A stretch of DNA of 64,000 bases, from contig NZ_CP046902.1 in assembly GCF_009789555.1 (NCBI RefSeq), positions 1,566,001 to 1,630,000 on the forward strand, read 5' to 3'. This DNA comes from Stutzerimonas stutzeri (GTDB taxonomy: Bacteria > Pseudomonadota > Gammaproteobacteria > Pseudomonadales > Pseudomonadaceae). This document shows, piece by piece, positions 26,324 to 35,344 of the stretch. The notes under the pieces are model-generated. The model ran no database searches and was not told the DNA's origin. It was given only the letters and a program-made list of their open reading frames with translations. Both the position numbers and the translations under genes were made by a program. Numbering within the stretch: position 1 is the stretch's first letter; each line of letters starts with the position of its first letter.

Positions 26324-27298
26324 ATGTCCACGAACTCTCCGCAGGCCATCCATCTCCGCGCCGAGGTGCCGTTCGACCTCGGCGGGCAGCGCCTCGATCA
26401 GGTCGCGGCGCAGCTGTTTTCCGAACACTCCCGCTCGCGCCTGGCGGCATGGATCAAGGATGGACGCCTGACGGTCGACGGCGCCGCGCTGCGGCCCCGT
26501 GACACGGTGCATGCCGGCGCCGTGCTGGAGCTTTCCGCCGAGCAGGAGGCGCAGGGTGAGTGGGTCGCGCAGGACATCCCGCTGGACATCGTTTTCGAGG
26601 ACGACCACATCCTCGTACTGAACAAGCCGTCCGGGCTGGTCGTGCACCCGGCCGCCGGCCATGCCGATGGGACCTTGCTCAACGCGTTGCTGCATCATGT
26701 GCCGGACCTCATCAACGTGCCGCGCGCAGGCATCGTGCATCGCCTGGACAAGGACACCACCGGGCTGATGGTCGTTGCCAAGACGCTGCAGGCACAGACG
26801 CGCCTGGTCGAGCAATTGCAGGCGCGTAGCGTCAGCCGGATCTACGAGGCCATTGTCATCGGCGTGATTATCACCGGCGGCACGGTCGACGCGCCGATCG
26901 GGCGCCATGGTCAGCAGCGTCAGCGCATGGCCGTGGTCGAAGGCGGCAAGCCCGCCGTCAGCCACTACCGGGTACTGGAGCGGTTCCGTTCGCATACTCA
27001 TGTTCGGGTCAAGCTTGAAACCGGACGCACCCACCAGATCCGTGTGCACATGACCCACATCGGTTATCCATTGGTAGGCGATCCGTTGTACAGCGGGCGC
27101 TTCCGCATTCCGCCGGCGGCCAACCCGACGATGGTACAAACGCTGCGCGATTTTCCGCGTCAGGCGCTGCATGCGCGCTTCCTCGAGCTGGACCATCCGG
27201 TCACCGGGGAACGGATGAAATGGGAGTCGCCGCTCCCTGATGATTTCGTCTGGCTGCTGGCACTGCTGCAGCAGGATCGTGAGGCGTTCGTCGGGTGA
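26324..27298 (+). CDS. rluD: 23S rRNA pseudouridine synthase RluD
   Basis: A 324-residue enzyme forming pseudouridines 1911, 1915 and 1917 in helix 69 of 23S rRNA. An S4-like RNA-binding domain (about 15-75, RLDQVAAQLF...SRLAAWIKDGRL) precedes the RluA-type catalytic domain with HRLDKDTTGLMV (catalytic Asp) and KLETGRTHQIRVHM. The ATG at 26324 fits family length; the upstream open frame to 25901 is antisense to bamD. Stop and start of pgeF overlap (GTGA). The 292-bp gap before it holds the divergent bamD and rluD promoters, which I could not place exactly. Confidence 0.95.
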   Translation: MSTNSPQAIHLRAEVPFDLGGQRLDQVAAQLFSEHSRSRLAAWIKDGRLTVDGAALRPRDTVHAGAVLELSAEQEAQGEWVAQDIPLDIVFEDDHILVLNKPSGLVVHPAAGHADGTLLNALLHHVPDLINVPRAGIVHRLDKDTTGLMVVAKTLQAQTRLVEQLQARSVSRIYEAIVIGVIITGGTVDAPIGRHGQQRQRMAVVEGGKPAVSHYRVLERFRSHTHVRVKLETGRTHQIRVHMTHIGYPLVGDPLYSGRFRIPPAANPTMVQTLRDFPRQALHARFLELDHPVTGERMKWESPLPDDFVWLLALLQQDREAFVG

Positions 27299-28029
27299 GA
27301 GGCTGGCCTGGCGACTGGATCGTCCCGGATTGGCCGGCGCCAGCGCGCGTGCGGGCGTGCGTCACCACCCGTAGCGGTGGCGTGAGCCAGGCGCCATTCG
27401 ACACGTTCAACCTGGGTGATCATGTGGGCGATGCGCCTGATGCGGTGGCTGCCAATCGATCTCAGTTGCAACAGCTCATCGGCAGCGAAGCGGCCTGGAT
27501 GAGTCAGGTGCATTCGAGCGCCGCGGTCGAGGCCGATCCTCGAACCTGCCGCACTGCCGATGCCAGTTGGACGAGCGCACCTGGCGTTGCCTGCGCCGTG
27601 CTGACCGCCGACTGCCTTCCCGTGCTGATCTGCGATTTAGACGGGACGCGGGTGGCGGCCGCCCATGCCGGCTGGCGCGGGCTGGCCGCCGGTATACTGG
27701 AAGCGACCGTGGCGGCCATGGCGGCGCCCGGCAGCCACCTGATGGCCTGGCTTGGCCCGGCCATCGGGCCTGCCGCCTTCGAGGTTGGCGCCGAAGTGCG
27801 GGAGGCCTTCGTATCACGCCATGCCGCAGCATCCGACGCCTTCGTCGAGAGTCGCAACGATGGACGCTACATGGCCGATATCTACCGGCTCGCCCGCATT
27901 CGCCTGGCTGACTGCGGTGTCACGGCCGTGTTCGGTGGCGGCTTCTGCACAGTCCACGACCAGCGTTTCTACTCCTATCGCCGCGCTGCCCGGACCGGTC
28001 GCTTCGCCAGTCTGATCTGGCTGGACTGA
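27295..28029 (+). CDS. pgeF: PgeF/YfiH-type peptidoglycan editing factor (laccase-domain protein)
   Basis: A 244-residue Cu/Zn-binding protein of the YfiH family (formerly polyphenol oxidase), shown in E. coli to correct peptidoglycan precursors carrying L-Ser in place of L-Ala. Metal-ligand motifs are present: QVHSSAAV, CAVLTADCLPVL, AAAHAGWRGLAAG and the terminal FYSYRR. Start is GTG at 27295, overlapping the rluD stop by four bases, so it is translationally coupled. Confidence 0.9.
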   Translation: MRGWPGDWIVPDWPAPARVRACVTTRSGGVSQAPFDTFNLGDHVGDAPDAVAANRSQLQQLIGSEAAWMSQVHSSAAVEADPRTCRTADASWTSAPGVACAVLTADCLPVLICDLDGTRVAAAHAGWRGLAAGILEATVAAMAAPGSHLMAWLGPAIGPAAFEVGAEVREAFVSRHAAASDAFVESRNDGRYMADIYRLARIRLADCGVTAVFGGGFCTVHDQRFYSYRRAARTGRFASLIWLD

Positions 28030-28113
28030 GCTCCGGGCCCGTCCCGACCTGACCGTTCGGTCAATCCGCCCGCTTGAGCGGAGGCCCAGATGATCTGGGT
28101 CAATGCCATCCGG

Positions 28114-28141
28114 CTTGAATCTCCAACAATCAACCTCATCT
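28114..28141 (+). promoter_or_regulatory. Sigma-32 (RpoH) heat-shock promoter of clpB
   Basis: CTTGAA (28114-28119) is followed after 14 bp by CCTCATCT (28134-28141), seven of eight matches to the RpoH -10 (CCCCATnT) with a correct -35 and spacing. It lies about 74 bp before the clpB start codon and after the pgeF stop, so clpB can be induced separately by heat. Confidence 0.8.
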
Positions 28142-28214
28142 ATGTTCCATCTCGCAGGCTTTTGTCGAGGTGCGATTGAATGCGCCGGCCTGCCTAACCA
28201 GAAAAGGTGATTAC

Positions 28215-30785
28215 ATGCGTATCGATCGTTTGACCAGCAAGCTGCAGCTTGCGCTCTCCGATGCCCAATCCATCGCCGTCGGCCTCGACCATCCGTCTAT
28301 CGAACCGCTGCATCTGATGCAGGCGCTGCTCGATCAGCAGGGGGGTTCGATCCGGCCGCTGTTGATGCAGGTGGGTTTCGATATCAATGGCCTGCGCCAG
28401 GCGCTGACCAAAGAGCTGGACCAACTGCCCAAGCTTCAGAATCCGACCGGCGACATGAACATGTCGCAGGACCTGGCGCGCCTGCTGAATCAGGCTGATC
28501 GCCTGGCACAGCAGAAGGGCGACCAATACATTTCCAGCGAGCTGGTGCTGCTCGCAGCCCTGGACAGCAACACTCGCCTGGGCAAGCTGCTGCTGGCCCA
28601 AGGGGTGAGCAAGAAGGCGCTCGAGAACGCCATCAGCAATCTGCGCGGGGGTGACGCCGTCAACGACCCCAACGCCGAGGAGTCGCGCCAGGCGCTGGAC
28701 AAATACACCGTCGACATGACCAAGCGCGCCGAGGACGGCAAGCTCGATCCGGTGATTGGACGTGATGATGAAATCCGCCGGACCATCCAGGTGCTGCAGC
28801 GGCGCACGAAGAACAATCCCGTGCTCATTGGTGAGCCCGGCGTCGGCAAGACCGCCATCGTCGAGGGGCTGGCGCAGCGTATCGTCAACGGCGAAGTGCC
28901 TGACGGGCTCAAGGACAAGCGTTTGCTGGCCCTGGACATGGGCTCGCTGATCGCGGGTGCCAAGTTTCGCGGCGAGTTCGAAGAACGCCTCAAGGCGGTG
29001 CTCAACGAACTGAGCAAGCAGGAAGGTCGCGTCATCCTCTTCATTGACGAGCTGCATACCATGGTCGGCGCCGGCAAGGCCGAGGGCGCAATGGACGCGG
29101 GCAACATGCTCAAGCCTGCGTTGGCTCGTGGCGAACTGCATTGCGTCGGCGCGACCACGCTCGATGAATATCGCCAGTACATCGAAAAGGACGCGGCGCT
29201 GGAGCGGCGCTTCCAGCGTGTGCAGGTCGATGAGCCGAGCGAGGAAGACACCATCGCGATTCTGCGTGGCTTGAAAGAGCGTTACGAGGTGCATCACGGC
29301 GTCTCGATCACCGATGGCGCGATCATCGCCGCGGCCAAGCTGTCGCATCGCTACATCACTGACCGGCAGTTGCCGGACAAGGCCATCGACCTGATCGACG
29401 AGGCGGCCAGCCGTATCCGCATGGAGATCGACTCCAAGCCGGAAGAACTGGATCGCCTCGATCGACGCCTGATCCAGCTGAAAATCGAGCGTGAGGCGCT
29501 GAAAAACGAAGACGATGAGGCCACCAAGAAACGCCTGGCCAAGCTCGATGAAGAAATCGTCAAGCTCGAGCGTGAGTATGCCGATCTCGAAGAGATCTGG
29601 AAGTCGGAGAAAGCCGAGGTCCAGGGGTCGGCCCAGATGCAGCAGAAGATCGAGCAGGCCAAGGCCGATCTGGAGGCGGCGCGGCGCAAGGGTGACCTGG
29701 CGCGCATGGCCGAGCTGCAATACGGCGTCATCCCCGACCTCGAACGCAGCCTGCAGATGGTCGATCAGCACGGCAAGACCGACAACCAGCTGTTGCGCAA
29801 CAAAGTGACCGACGAGGAAATCGCGGAGGTCGTCTCCAAGTGGACGGGCATCCCGGTCTCGAAAATGCTCGAAGGCGAACGCGAAAAATTGCTGAAGATG
29901 GAAGACCTGTTGCATCAGCGGGTGATCGGGCAGCACGAGGCGGTCGTTTCGGTCGCCAATGCGGTGCGTCGGTCGCGCGCCGGATTGGCCGACCCGAATC
30001 GGCCCAGCGGTTCCTTCCTGTTCCTTGGCCCGACCGGCGTGGGCAAGACCGAGTTGTGCAAGGCGCTGGCCGAGTTCCTCTTCGATACCGAGGAGGCGAT
30101 GATCCGCATCGACATGTCCGAATTCATGGAGAAACATTCGGTGGCGCGTCTGATCGGGGCACCACCCGGCTATGTCGGCTACGAGGAGGGTGGTTATCTG
30201 ACCGAGGCTGTGCGTCGCAAACCGTACTCGGTGGTGCTGCTGGACGAGGTCGAGAAGGCCCATCCGGACGTTTTCAACATTCTTCTGCAAGTGCTGGAGG
30301 ATGGACGCCTGACCGATAGTCACGGGCGCACGGTGGATTTCCGCAACACCGTGATCGTGATGACCTCTAACCTGGGGTCGAGCCAGATTCAGGAGCTGGT
30401 AGGCGATCCGGACGCGCAGCGGGCTGCGGTCATGGATGCGGTGAGTACCCACTTCCGCCCTGAGTTCATCAACCGTATCGACGAAGTCGTGGTGTTCGAT
30501 CCGTTGGCGCGTGAGCAGATTGCCGGTATCGCCCAGATTCAGCTGGGTCGCTTGCGCCAGCGTCTGGCCGAGCGCGAATTGAATCTGGAACTCAGTGACG
30601 AGGCCATGGATAAGCTGGTGGCCGTCGGCTACGACCCGGTGTACGGCGCCCGGCCACTCAAGCGCGCGATCCAGCGCTGGATCGAGAACCCGCTCGCTCA
30701 GAAAATCCTCTCCGGTGCATTCGAGCCGGGCTCGACCATCATCGGCAAGGTGGAGGGTGACGAGATTCAGTTCGCCAAGGCGTGA
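28215..30785 (+). CDS. clpB: ATP-dependent disaggregase ClpB
   Basis: An 856-residue Hsp100 chaperone that, with DnaK, extracts proteins from aggregates. Domain order: Clp N-domain (1-145), AAA+ D1 with GEPGVGKTAIVEGLA and the FIDELHTMVGAG Walker B, a coiled-coil middle domain (about 410-530, rich in Lys/Glu), and D2 with GPTGVGKTELCKALA, GAPPGYVGYEEGG pore loop and VLLDEVEKAHPDVF. No ClpP-docking loop, as expected. AAAGGTGA gives a strong ribosome-binding site for the ATG at 28215; an in-frame ATG at 28170 is rejected. Confidence 0.97.
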   Translation: MRIDRLTSKLQLALSDAQSIAVGLDHPSIEPLHLMQALLDQQGGSIRPLLMQVGFDINGLRQALTKELDQLPKLQNPTGDMNMSQDLARLLNQADRLAQQKGDQYISSELVLLAALDSNTRLGKLLLAQGVSKKALENAISNLRGGDAVNDPNAEESRQALDKYTVDMTKRAEDGKLDPVIGRDDEIRRTIQVLQRRTKNNPVLIGEPGVGKTAIVEGLAQRIVNGEVPDGLKDKRLLALDMGSLIAGAKFRGEFEERLKAVLNELSKQEGRVILFIDELHTMVGAGKAEGAMDAGNMLKPALARGELHCVGATTLDEYRQYIEKDAALERRFQRVQVDEPSEEDTIAILRGLKERYEVHHGVSITDGAIIAAAKLSHRYITDRQLPDKAIDLIDEAASRIRMEIDSKPEELDRLDRRLIQLKIEREALKNEDDEATKKRLAKLDEEIVKLEREYADLEEIWKSEKAEVQGSAQMQQKIEQAKADLEAARRKGDLARMAELQYGVIPDLERSLQMVDQHGKTDNQLLRNKVTDEEIAEVVSKWTGIPVSKMLEGEREKLLKMEDLLHQRVIGQHEAVVSVANAVRRSRAGLADPNRPSGSFLFLGPTGVGKTELCKALAEFLFDTEEAMIRIDMSEFMEKHSVARLIGAPPGYVGYEEGGYLTEAVRRKPYSVVLLDEVEKAHPDVFNILLQVLEDGRLTDSHGRTVDFRNTVIVMTSNLGSSQIQELVGDPDAQRAAVMDAVSTHFRPEFINRIDEVVVFDPLAREQIAGIAQIQLGRLRQRLAERELNLELSDEAMDKLVAVGYDPVYGARPLKRAIQRWIENPLAQKILSGAFEPGSTIIGKVEGDEIQFAKA

Positions 30786-30795
30786 GCCTGCTGAC

Positions 30796-30819
30796 GGAGC
30801 CGCGCCGAGGGGCGGCTCC
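30796..30819 (+). terminator. GC-rich hairpin after clpB
   Basis: GGAGCCGC (30796-30803) pairs with GCGGCTCC (30812-30819) around an 8-nt loop, 10 bp after the clpB stop. It lacks a T-run, so it may be a weak terminator or a 3'-end stabiliser. Confidence 0.45.
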
Positions 30820-30906
30820 GCTGGCGTGTCGCAAGGGCTTGCGGTGTCGTTTGGCCCGAGGCTGGAGCTCACTCGCAACGCATTGTACTAAATCGCATTT
30901 TTTCTG

Positions 30907-30934
30907 TTGACAGGCGCGTCGAGAACCGTAAAAT
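30907..30934 (+). promoter_or_regulatory. Strong sigma-70 promoter of the tRNA-Asn-Pro-Lys operon
   Basis: A perfect TTGACA (30907-30912) and TAAAAT (30929-30934) are separated by 16 bp and followed directly by GGCGCGCC, a GC-rich discriminator typical of stable-RNA promoters under stringent (ppGpp/DksA) control. tRNA-Asn starts 65 bp downstream. Confidence 0.85.
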
Positions 30935-30999
30935 GGCGCGCCTCTGAGGGGGGTTTGCAAAGCAGTACAGCAAGCCAACCAACGAGCTGGAAGAGTAGT

Positions 31000-31075
31000 T
31001 CCGCGATAGCTCAGTCGGTAGAGCAAATGACTGTTAATCATTGGGTCCCAGGTTCGAGTCCTGGTCGCGGAGCCA
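31000..31075 (+). tRNA. tRNA-Asn (anticodon GTT)
   Basis: A 76-nt cloverleaf: acceptor TCCGCGA/TCGCGGA, D-arm AGCTCAGTCGGTAGAGC, anticodon loop CTGTTAA (GTT), GGTTCGAGTCC T-arm and encoded GCCA. First gene of a three-tRNA transcript. Confidence 0.98.
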
Positions 31076-31084
31076 ATTTCCAAT

Positions 31085-31161
31085 CGGGGTATAGCGCAGT
31101 CCGGTAGCGCGCCTGCTTTGGGAGCAGGATGTCGGGAGTTCGAATCCCCCTACCCCGACCA
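31085..31161 (+). tRNA. tRNA-Pro (anticodon TGG)
   Basis: A 77-nt cloverleaf: acceptor CGGGGTA/TACCCCG, D-loop GCGCAGTCCGGTAGCGC, anticodon stem CCTGC/GCAGG with loop TTTGGGA (TGG), AGTTCGAATCC T-arm and encoded ACCA. It lies 9 bp after tRNA-Asn. Confidence 0.98.
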
Positions 31162-31166
31162 ATTCT

Positions 31167-31242
31167 GGGTCGTTAGCTCAGTTGGTAGAGCAGTTGGCTT
31201 TTAACCAATTGGTCGTAGGTTCGAATCCTACACGACCCACCA
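31167..31242 (+). tRNA. tRNA-Lys (anticodon TTT)
   Basis: A 76-nt cloverleaf: acceptor GGGTCGT/ACGACCC, D-arm AGCTCAGTTGGTAGAGC, anticodon loop CTTTTAA (TTT), GGTTCGAATCC T-arm and encoded ACCA. Last gene of the tRNA operon, 5 bp after tRNA-Pro and 23 bp before a terminator. Confidence 0.98.
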
Positions 31243-31265
31243 AATAGCCTTTCAGTAGGCATGAG

Positions 31266-31301
31266 AACCGGAAGACTCCGAAAGGATCTTCCGGTTTTTT
31301 A
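31266..31301 (+). terminator. Terminator of the tRNA operon
   Basis: ACCGGAAGA (31267-31275) pairs with TCTTCCGGT (31287-31295) and is followed by a T-run to 31300. It may also serve the convergent ndh transcript. Confidence 0.9.
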
Positions 31302-31389
31302 TTGCCCGGACGTTTTTGCAGCATGAGCGCTCGGCTTATCGCTTCCGGCCAGCGCCTTGCTTGCAAACGGCGCTGGCCGAGCGTGCCGG

Positions 31390-32685
31390 TCAGTGCAGCT
31401 TCAGGCGCGGCACCGTGCTGGTGCTGAGTTTGTCGCCGATCATCATCAGCCCGGTGCGGGCGATTCCATACAGTGCGATCTGGTGCATCCGGTACAGCGA
31501 AACGTAGAACATCCGCGCCAGCCAACCTTCGAGCATGACGTTGCCGGTGAGGTTGCCCATCAGGTTGCCGACGGCCGAGAAGCTCGACAAGGAAATCAGC
31601 GAGCCGTAATCGCGGTAGCGATAGCTGGGCAGGCTTTGGCCCTGGAGGCGCCTGGCAAGCGATTTGGCGAGTAGCGATGCCTGCTGATGCGCCGCCTGGG
31701 CTCGCGGGGGGACGTTGCGGTCACTGTCCGGTTGTGGGCAGGCAGCGCAGTCGCCGAACGCGAAGATGTTCTCGTCTCGAGTGGTTTGCAGCGTCGGCAG
31801 CACCTGTAGCTGGTTGATCCGATTGGTTTCCAGGCCGTCGATTTCGCGCAGGAAACTGGGGGCTCTGATGCCGGCGGCCCATACCTTCAGGGTGGCGGGC
31901 ACGAAGTCGCCATTGCGGGTTTGCAGCCCTTCTTTCGTCACCTCGCTGACCGCCGCGTCGGTCAGCACCGTGACGCCCAGATCGCGAAGCGTCTGGTGCA
32001 CCGGTTGGCTGATGCGCTCCGGCAGAGCGGGCAAGACCCGCGGACCTGCTTCTATGAGTGTGATGTGGACGTTTTCCGGCTTGATGCCGTCCAGGCCGTA
32101 AGCGGCGAGCTCACGGGCCGCATGGTGCAGTTCGGCTGCCAGTTCGACCCCGGTTGCGCCGGCGCCGACGATTGCCATGTTGATGGTGCCGTGATGGCCC
32201 TCGCTGGCATGAGCGCGCATGTAATGACCGAGCAGTTGACGGTGGAAGCGTTCAGCCTGCTCGCGTGTGTCGAGGAAAATGCAGTGCTCGGCCGCGCCCA
32301 GGGTACCGAAGTCGTTCGTGGTACTTCCGACCGCGATCACGAGTGTGTCATAGGCCAGTGTGCGAGCCGGAACCAGTTCGACGCCGTGCTCGTCGCACGA
32401 GGCTGCCAGGTGGACGCACTTGCGCGCGCGCTCCAGGCCGCTCATCCGCCCCATCTGGAACTCGAAGTGGTTCCATTTCGCCTGTGCCACATAGTTCAGC
32501 TCATCGGCGGACGAGTTCAGCGAGCCGGCTGCGACCTCATGCAGCAAAGGCTTCCAGATATGCGTCAGGTTGGCGTCGATCAGCGTGATGCGGGCCTTGC
32601 CGCGCTTGCCCAGGGTTCTACCCAGGCGGGTAGCAAGCTCCAGGCCGCCGGCGCCCCCGCCGACGATTACGATGCGATGTGTCAT
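31390..32685 (-). CDS. ndh: Type II NADH dehydrogenase (NDH-2)
   Basis: A 431-residue single-subunit FAD enzyme that passes electrons from NADH to quinone at the inner face of the membrane without pumping protons. The N-terminal FAD motif is VIVGGGAGGLELATRLG (5-21), the NADH-binding motif is AIVGAGATGVELAAEL near residue 170, and the FAD motif FAFGDCAA lies near 313. An amphipathic C-terminal region (FSAVGNLMGNLTGNVMLEG...) provides peripheral membrane attachment. Length fits the E. coli protein (434). Confidence 0.95.
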   Translation of the reverse strand: MTHRIVIVGGGAGGLELATRLGRTLGKRGKARITLIDANLTHIWKPLLHEVAAGSLNSSADELNYVAQAKWNHFEFQMGRMSGLERARKCVHLAASCDEHGVELVPARTLAYDTLVIAVGSTTNDFGTLGAAEHCIFLDTREQAERFHRQLLGHYMRAHASEGHHGTINMAIVGAGATGVELAAELHHAARELAAYGLDGIKPENVHITLIEAGPRVLPALPERISQPVHQTLRDLGVTVLTDAAVSEVTKEGLQTRNGDFVPATLKVWAAGIRAPSFLREIDGLETNRINQLQVLPTLQTTRDENIFAFGDCAACPQPDSDRNVPPRAQAAHQQASLLAKSLARRLQGQSLPSYRYRDYGSLISLSSFSAVGNLMGNLTGNVMLEGWLARMFYVSLYRMHQIALYGIARTGLMMIGDKLSTSTVPRLKLH

Positions 32686-32745
32686 GGGATGAACTCATAA
32701 GGCTTTGCGGAATTCGGGCGAGCCGCTGGGGGAGCGAAGGATTGC

Positions 32746-32919
32746 TCATGACACCAGGTGACTCAGGAAGCGGCTCAGCAGGCCCAGTCCAATGACCACG
32801 ACGAGTACCAGCACAAGAAGCAGCCAGGGTCGGAAGGGCTGGCGCTCGACCTGGTGCTGAGGTGCGCTGAGATACTGGTCAACGCGTTTCTGGTCTTCGG
32901 GATTCAGGCGGCTGGGCAT
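32746..32919 (-). CDS. Small single-pass membrane protein (DUF3094-like)
   Basis: A 57-residue protein, MPSRLNPEDQKRVDQYLSAP at the N-terminus and one membrane segment (about residues 32-53, WLLLVLVLVVVIGLGLL). The start at 32919 is preferred over an in-frame ATG at 32994 because of the resemblance to short Pseudomonas proteins beginning in the same way and AGGTGCG before it. It lies 60 bp upstream of ndh on the same strand and may be co-transcribed. Function unknown. Confidence 0.72.
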   Translation of the reverse strand: MPSRLNPEDQKRVDQYLSAPQHQVERQPFRPWLLLVLVLVVVIGLGLLSRFLSHLVS

Positions 32920-33055
32920 ACGCACCTCGAAAGGGGATGCAGGCATTCTAGCGGTGCGGGAGCAAAAGCCAAGCACGGCGGTGCGTTCGTGCACCGGTGC
33001 AAGGCGGAATGGCGGGGGGGGGCCGTGCAGGCGACAACCTGCACGGCGCGTTCGC

Positions 33056-35344
33056 CTAGCGTCCGTTGTTCTTCAGGCTGCGCAGGTTGCCGATAACCGA
33101 CTCCAGTGCGCGATCGAAGAGCAGCGCATCGTTGAGCAGGCGGATAGCGCCGCGCCGGAATTCGATGGCAAGCCCCATCCGGGTCTTTTCCAGGACCTTC
33201 ATGCCAGTGCGATTGACAAAGATGTATTTGCCCGTGGGCTTGATCACGGCGGCCAGCTTGCAGCGCAGCTTATGGTCCTCGTCTTCCTGGAACTCCACCC
33301 AGCTACCGACTCGCAGGTTGTCGACCTGCGCCAATGCTTCATCGTGATCGGCCAGATCGATCTCGGGCTCCTGCTCGCGGCTTTCGCCGGGCGCCAGCAA
33401 GACGATTTCTTCGCTGACCTCGACCATGGCGGGCGTGTCCGCTTCAATGGCGTGATCGTCGCGTGGCGGCAGTTCCAGCTTTTGTCCGGTTGCGATCTCG
33501 TCCCGAACCCGGTCATCGATGGGGGCGGGTCGAGCTTGCTCGATGGGCTGGTCGAACTGCTGCATCGTCTGGACATGCAGTGCTTCGAGCCGGGTGAAGA
33601 AATCGCTGGTGGAGAAGGGATCGAATGCGGCGCTGACCAGCCCTTCACGAAGGTTTTTCAGCAGGCTCGGAACCAGTTCCAGCAGTTGCGCGCGCGATTC
33701 GGGCTCGTCGTGCGGCGTGACGCTCCATATCAGGTCGTCCATCGTGGACAGGGCGGCCTGCCATTGTTCGGACTGCGTGCCGTGTTTCAGGCATGTCAGC
33801 AACAGCACTTTGCTCCACGCCTCTTGCAGTAGGCGGACCACGACTTCGGGAAGGGTCTTGCCGAGCAGGCGCTCGTTGAGTGCGTGTTCGACTTCCTGGC
33901 GGGCCATTTCGGCCTTGGCACGTCCTTCTTCGGCGTCCCGTGTGCGCTGTTCGAGGAGTTCGCTGCGCCGACGCTCGTCGCCGGTGAACGCAAGGAAATC
34001 GGCAAGCAGCTCGGAGAAGATGGCCGGGTCGTCGACAAAATCGTTCAGCAGGCGAGACACGACCTGCTCGATCTTCTGGTAGAGGCTGTCGCGCTGCGCC
34101 TCGTCCTGATCGACCCAGCCCATGGCGGCTGAAGCAATCTCGTTGAGCAGGCGGCGGGCCGGGTGACTGCCCCGGCTGAAGAAGGTCTTGTCGAGGACAG
34201 CGACCTTGAGCACCGGGATCTGCAGGCGCCCGATCAGCGCCTTGAGCGAGTCGGGTAAGGTGCGGTCGTCGAGAATGAACTCGAACAGCATCGACACCAG
34301 GTTGATGACGTCTTCGTCGACCTCGCCAACCACGCGCGACTTGCCACTCTTGGCGCTGACGCGATGCAGGAGTTCCTCAAGCTGGCCTTGCAGGTCGTAT
34401 TCATCCACCTGCTGAGGTGCCCGCGACTGCAGATGCGAGAGCAGCCGCATCAGGTCGTTGCTCGAGATCGGAACGGCATCGCTGGGCAGATTGCGGGCGG
34501 GCAGCGCACTTCCGCGTAGCTCCGAAAGCAATGCCTGCAACGTGCCGAACGCCTCGTGCACGCCCTCGTCCGTATAGGCCGGCGACTCGCCGAAGCCCGA
34601 CCGCGGGGTGCTGCCGCTCGCTGCGCCAGGGCGGCTTGCGCGACGCGGCTGGGCCGACTGCAGTTCCGGCAGGATGCCGGCGGCAACCAGCGTCTGGTTC
34701 GATTCGGCGTACAGCTGTTCGAGGTCCGTCAGTACGTAGCGCTCGAAGAGCTTGAGGATGATCAGCTTGACCTTGATCTCGACGCCCAGGCTGCGGCAGG
34801 CCTCGAGGAAGTATTCACACAACTGCTGGGGACCCAGCGGATTGCTTTTGTCGTCCAGTTTTCTGCTGACCAGCACGTTCATGCGCGTGGTGAGGTGGCT
34901 GAGCGGCTGGCTGGCGCGGCTCATGACCTTGGCGACCATGGTGTCGATGGCAACCGACTCTTCCAGTTCGTCGTTCTGCACCAGCGCCAGGCTTTCGAAG
35001 GATGCTTCGGGCTGCGGCGGCTTGCCGATTTCATACTGATTGAGTTTGGCGAAAGACTCGAACACTTGCTGCAGGAAGCTGCGTTCGATTCCGCGACGCT
35101 TCATGCGCAGGTCGCGCATGGCTTCGAAGAAGGCGTTCTGTTCAGCGTTGCTGGTGGCGCGGTCGGCAATCTCGAAGAGCGAGTCGTCTGCGTTGTCGAA
35201 CAGTGTCTGCAAGGCCAGCCGCAACTGCTGCGCTGCCTTGTCGCGCACACTGATGAGCGCGACAGGTAATCTACCTGCCGGCGAGGTCGGCTTTTGCTCA
35301 GGGGCAGCCTTCAGGTGCACCACTTTCGCATCGGTTCGCATCAA
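33056..35344 (-). CDS. DUF1631 family protein
   Basis: A 762-residue, cytoplasmic, mostly helical, acidic protein with no membrane segments. The C-terminal portion (about residues 660-750, LRVGSWVEFQEDEDHKLRCKLAAV...KYIFVNRTGMKV) looks like a small beta-barrel domain, reminiscent of PilZ-like folds, but I see no clear RxxxR...DxSxxG motif, so c-di-GMP binding cannot be claimed. The family is found beside nadC and ampD in pseudomonads, as here (divergent from nadC). Function unknown. The start MMRTDAKVV is the first ATG; the next codon is also ATG and could be the true start. Confidence 0.8.
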   Translation of the reverse strand: MMRTDAKVVHLKAAPEQKPTSPAGRLPVALISVRDKAAQQLRLALQTLFDNADDSLFEIADRATSNAEQNAFFEAMRDLRMKRRGIERSFLQQVFESFAKLNQYEIGKPPQPEASFESLALVQNDELEESVAIDTMVAKVMSRASQPLSHLTTRMNVLVSRKLDDKSNPLGPQQLCEYFLEACRSLGVEIKVKLIILKLFERYVLTDLEQLYAESNQTLVAAGILPELQSAQPRRASRPGAASGSTPRSGFGESPAYTDEGVHEAFGTLQALLSELRGSALPARNLPSDAVPISSNDLMRLLSHLQSRAPQQVDEYDLQGQLEELLHRVSAKSGKSRVVGEVDEDVINLVSMLFEFILDDRTLPDSLKALIGRLQIPVLKVAVLDKTFFSRGSHPARRLLNEIASAAMGWVDQDEAQRDSLYQKIEQVVSRLLNDFVDDPAIFSELLADFLAFTGDERRRSELLEQRTRDAEEGRAKAEMARQEVEHALNERLLGKTLPEVVVRLLQEAWSKVLLLTCLKHGTQSEQWQAALSTMDDLIWSVTPHDEPESRAQLLELVPSLLKNLREGLVSAAFDPFSTSDFFTRLEALHVQTMQQFDQPIEQARPAPIDDRVRDEIATGQKLELPPRDDHAIEADTPAMVEVSEEIVLLAPGESREQEPEIDLADHDEALAQVDNLRVGSWVEFQEDEDHKLRCKLAAVIKPTGKYIFVNRTGMKVLEKTRMGLAIEFRRGAIRLLNDALLFDRALESVIGNLRSLKNNGR

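Noticed and set aside
28194..30878. 894-residue open frame on the minus strand
   Set aside because: It is the antisense shadow of clpB; high GC with strong third-position bias keeps the opposite frame open. Composition is His/Gln/Arg-rich with no domain.
31000..31242. Integration site of a genomic island at the tRNA cluster
   Set aside because: No integrase, no direct repeat of a tRNA 3' end, and the neighbouring genes (clpB, ndh) are core genes.
33056..33347. A PilZ (c-di-GMP) domain at the C-terminus of the DUF1631 protein
   Set aside because: The beta-rich segment is suggestive but the RxxxR and DxSxxG signatures are not visible.
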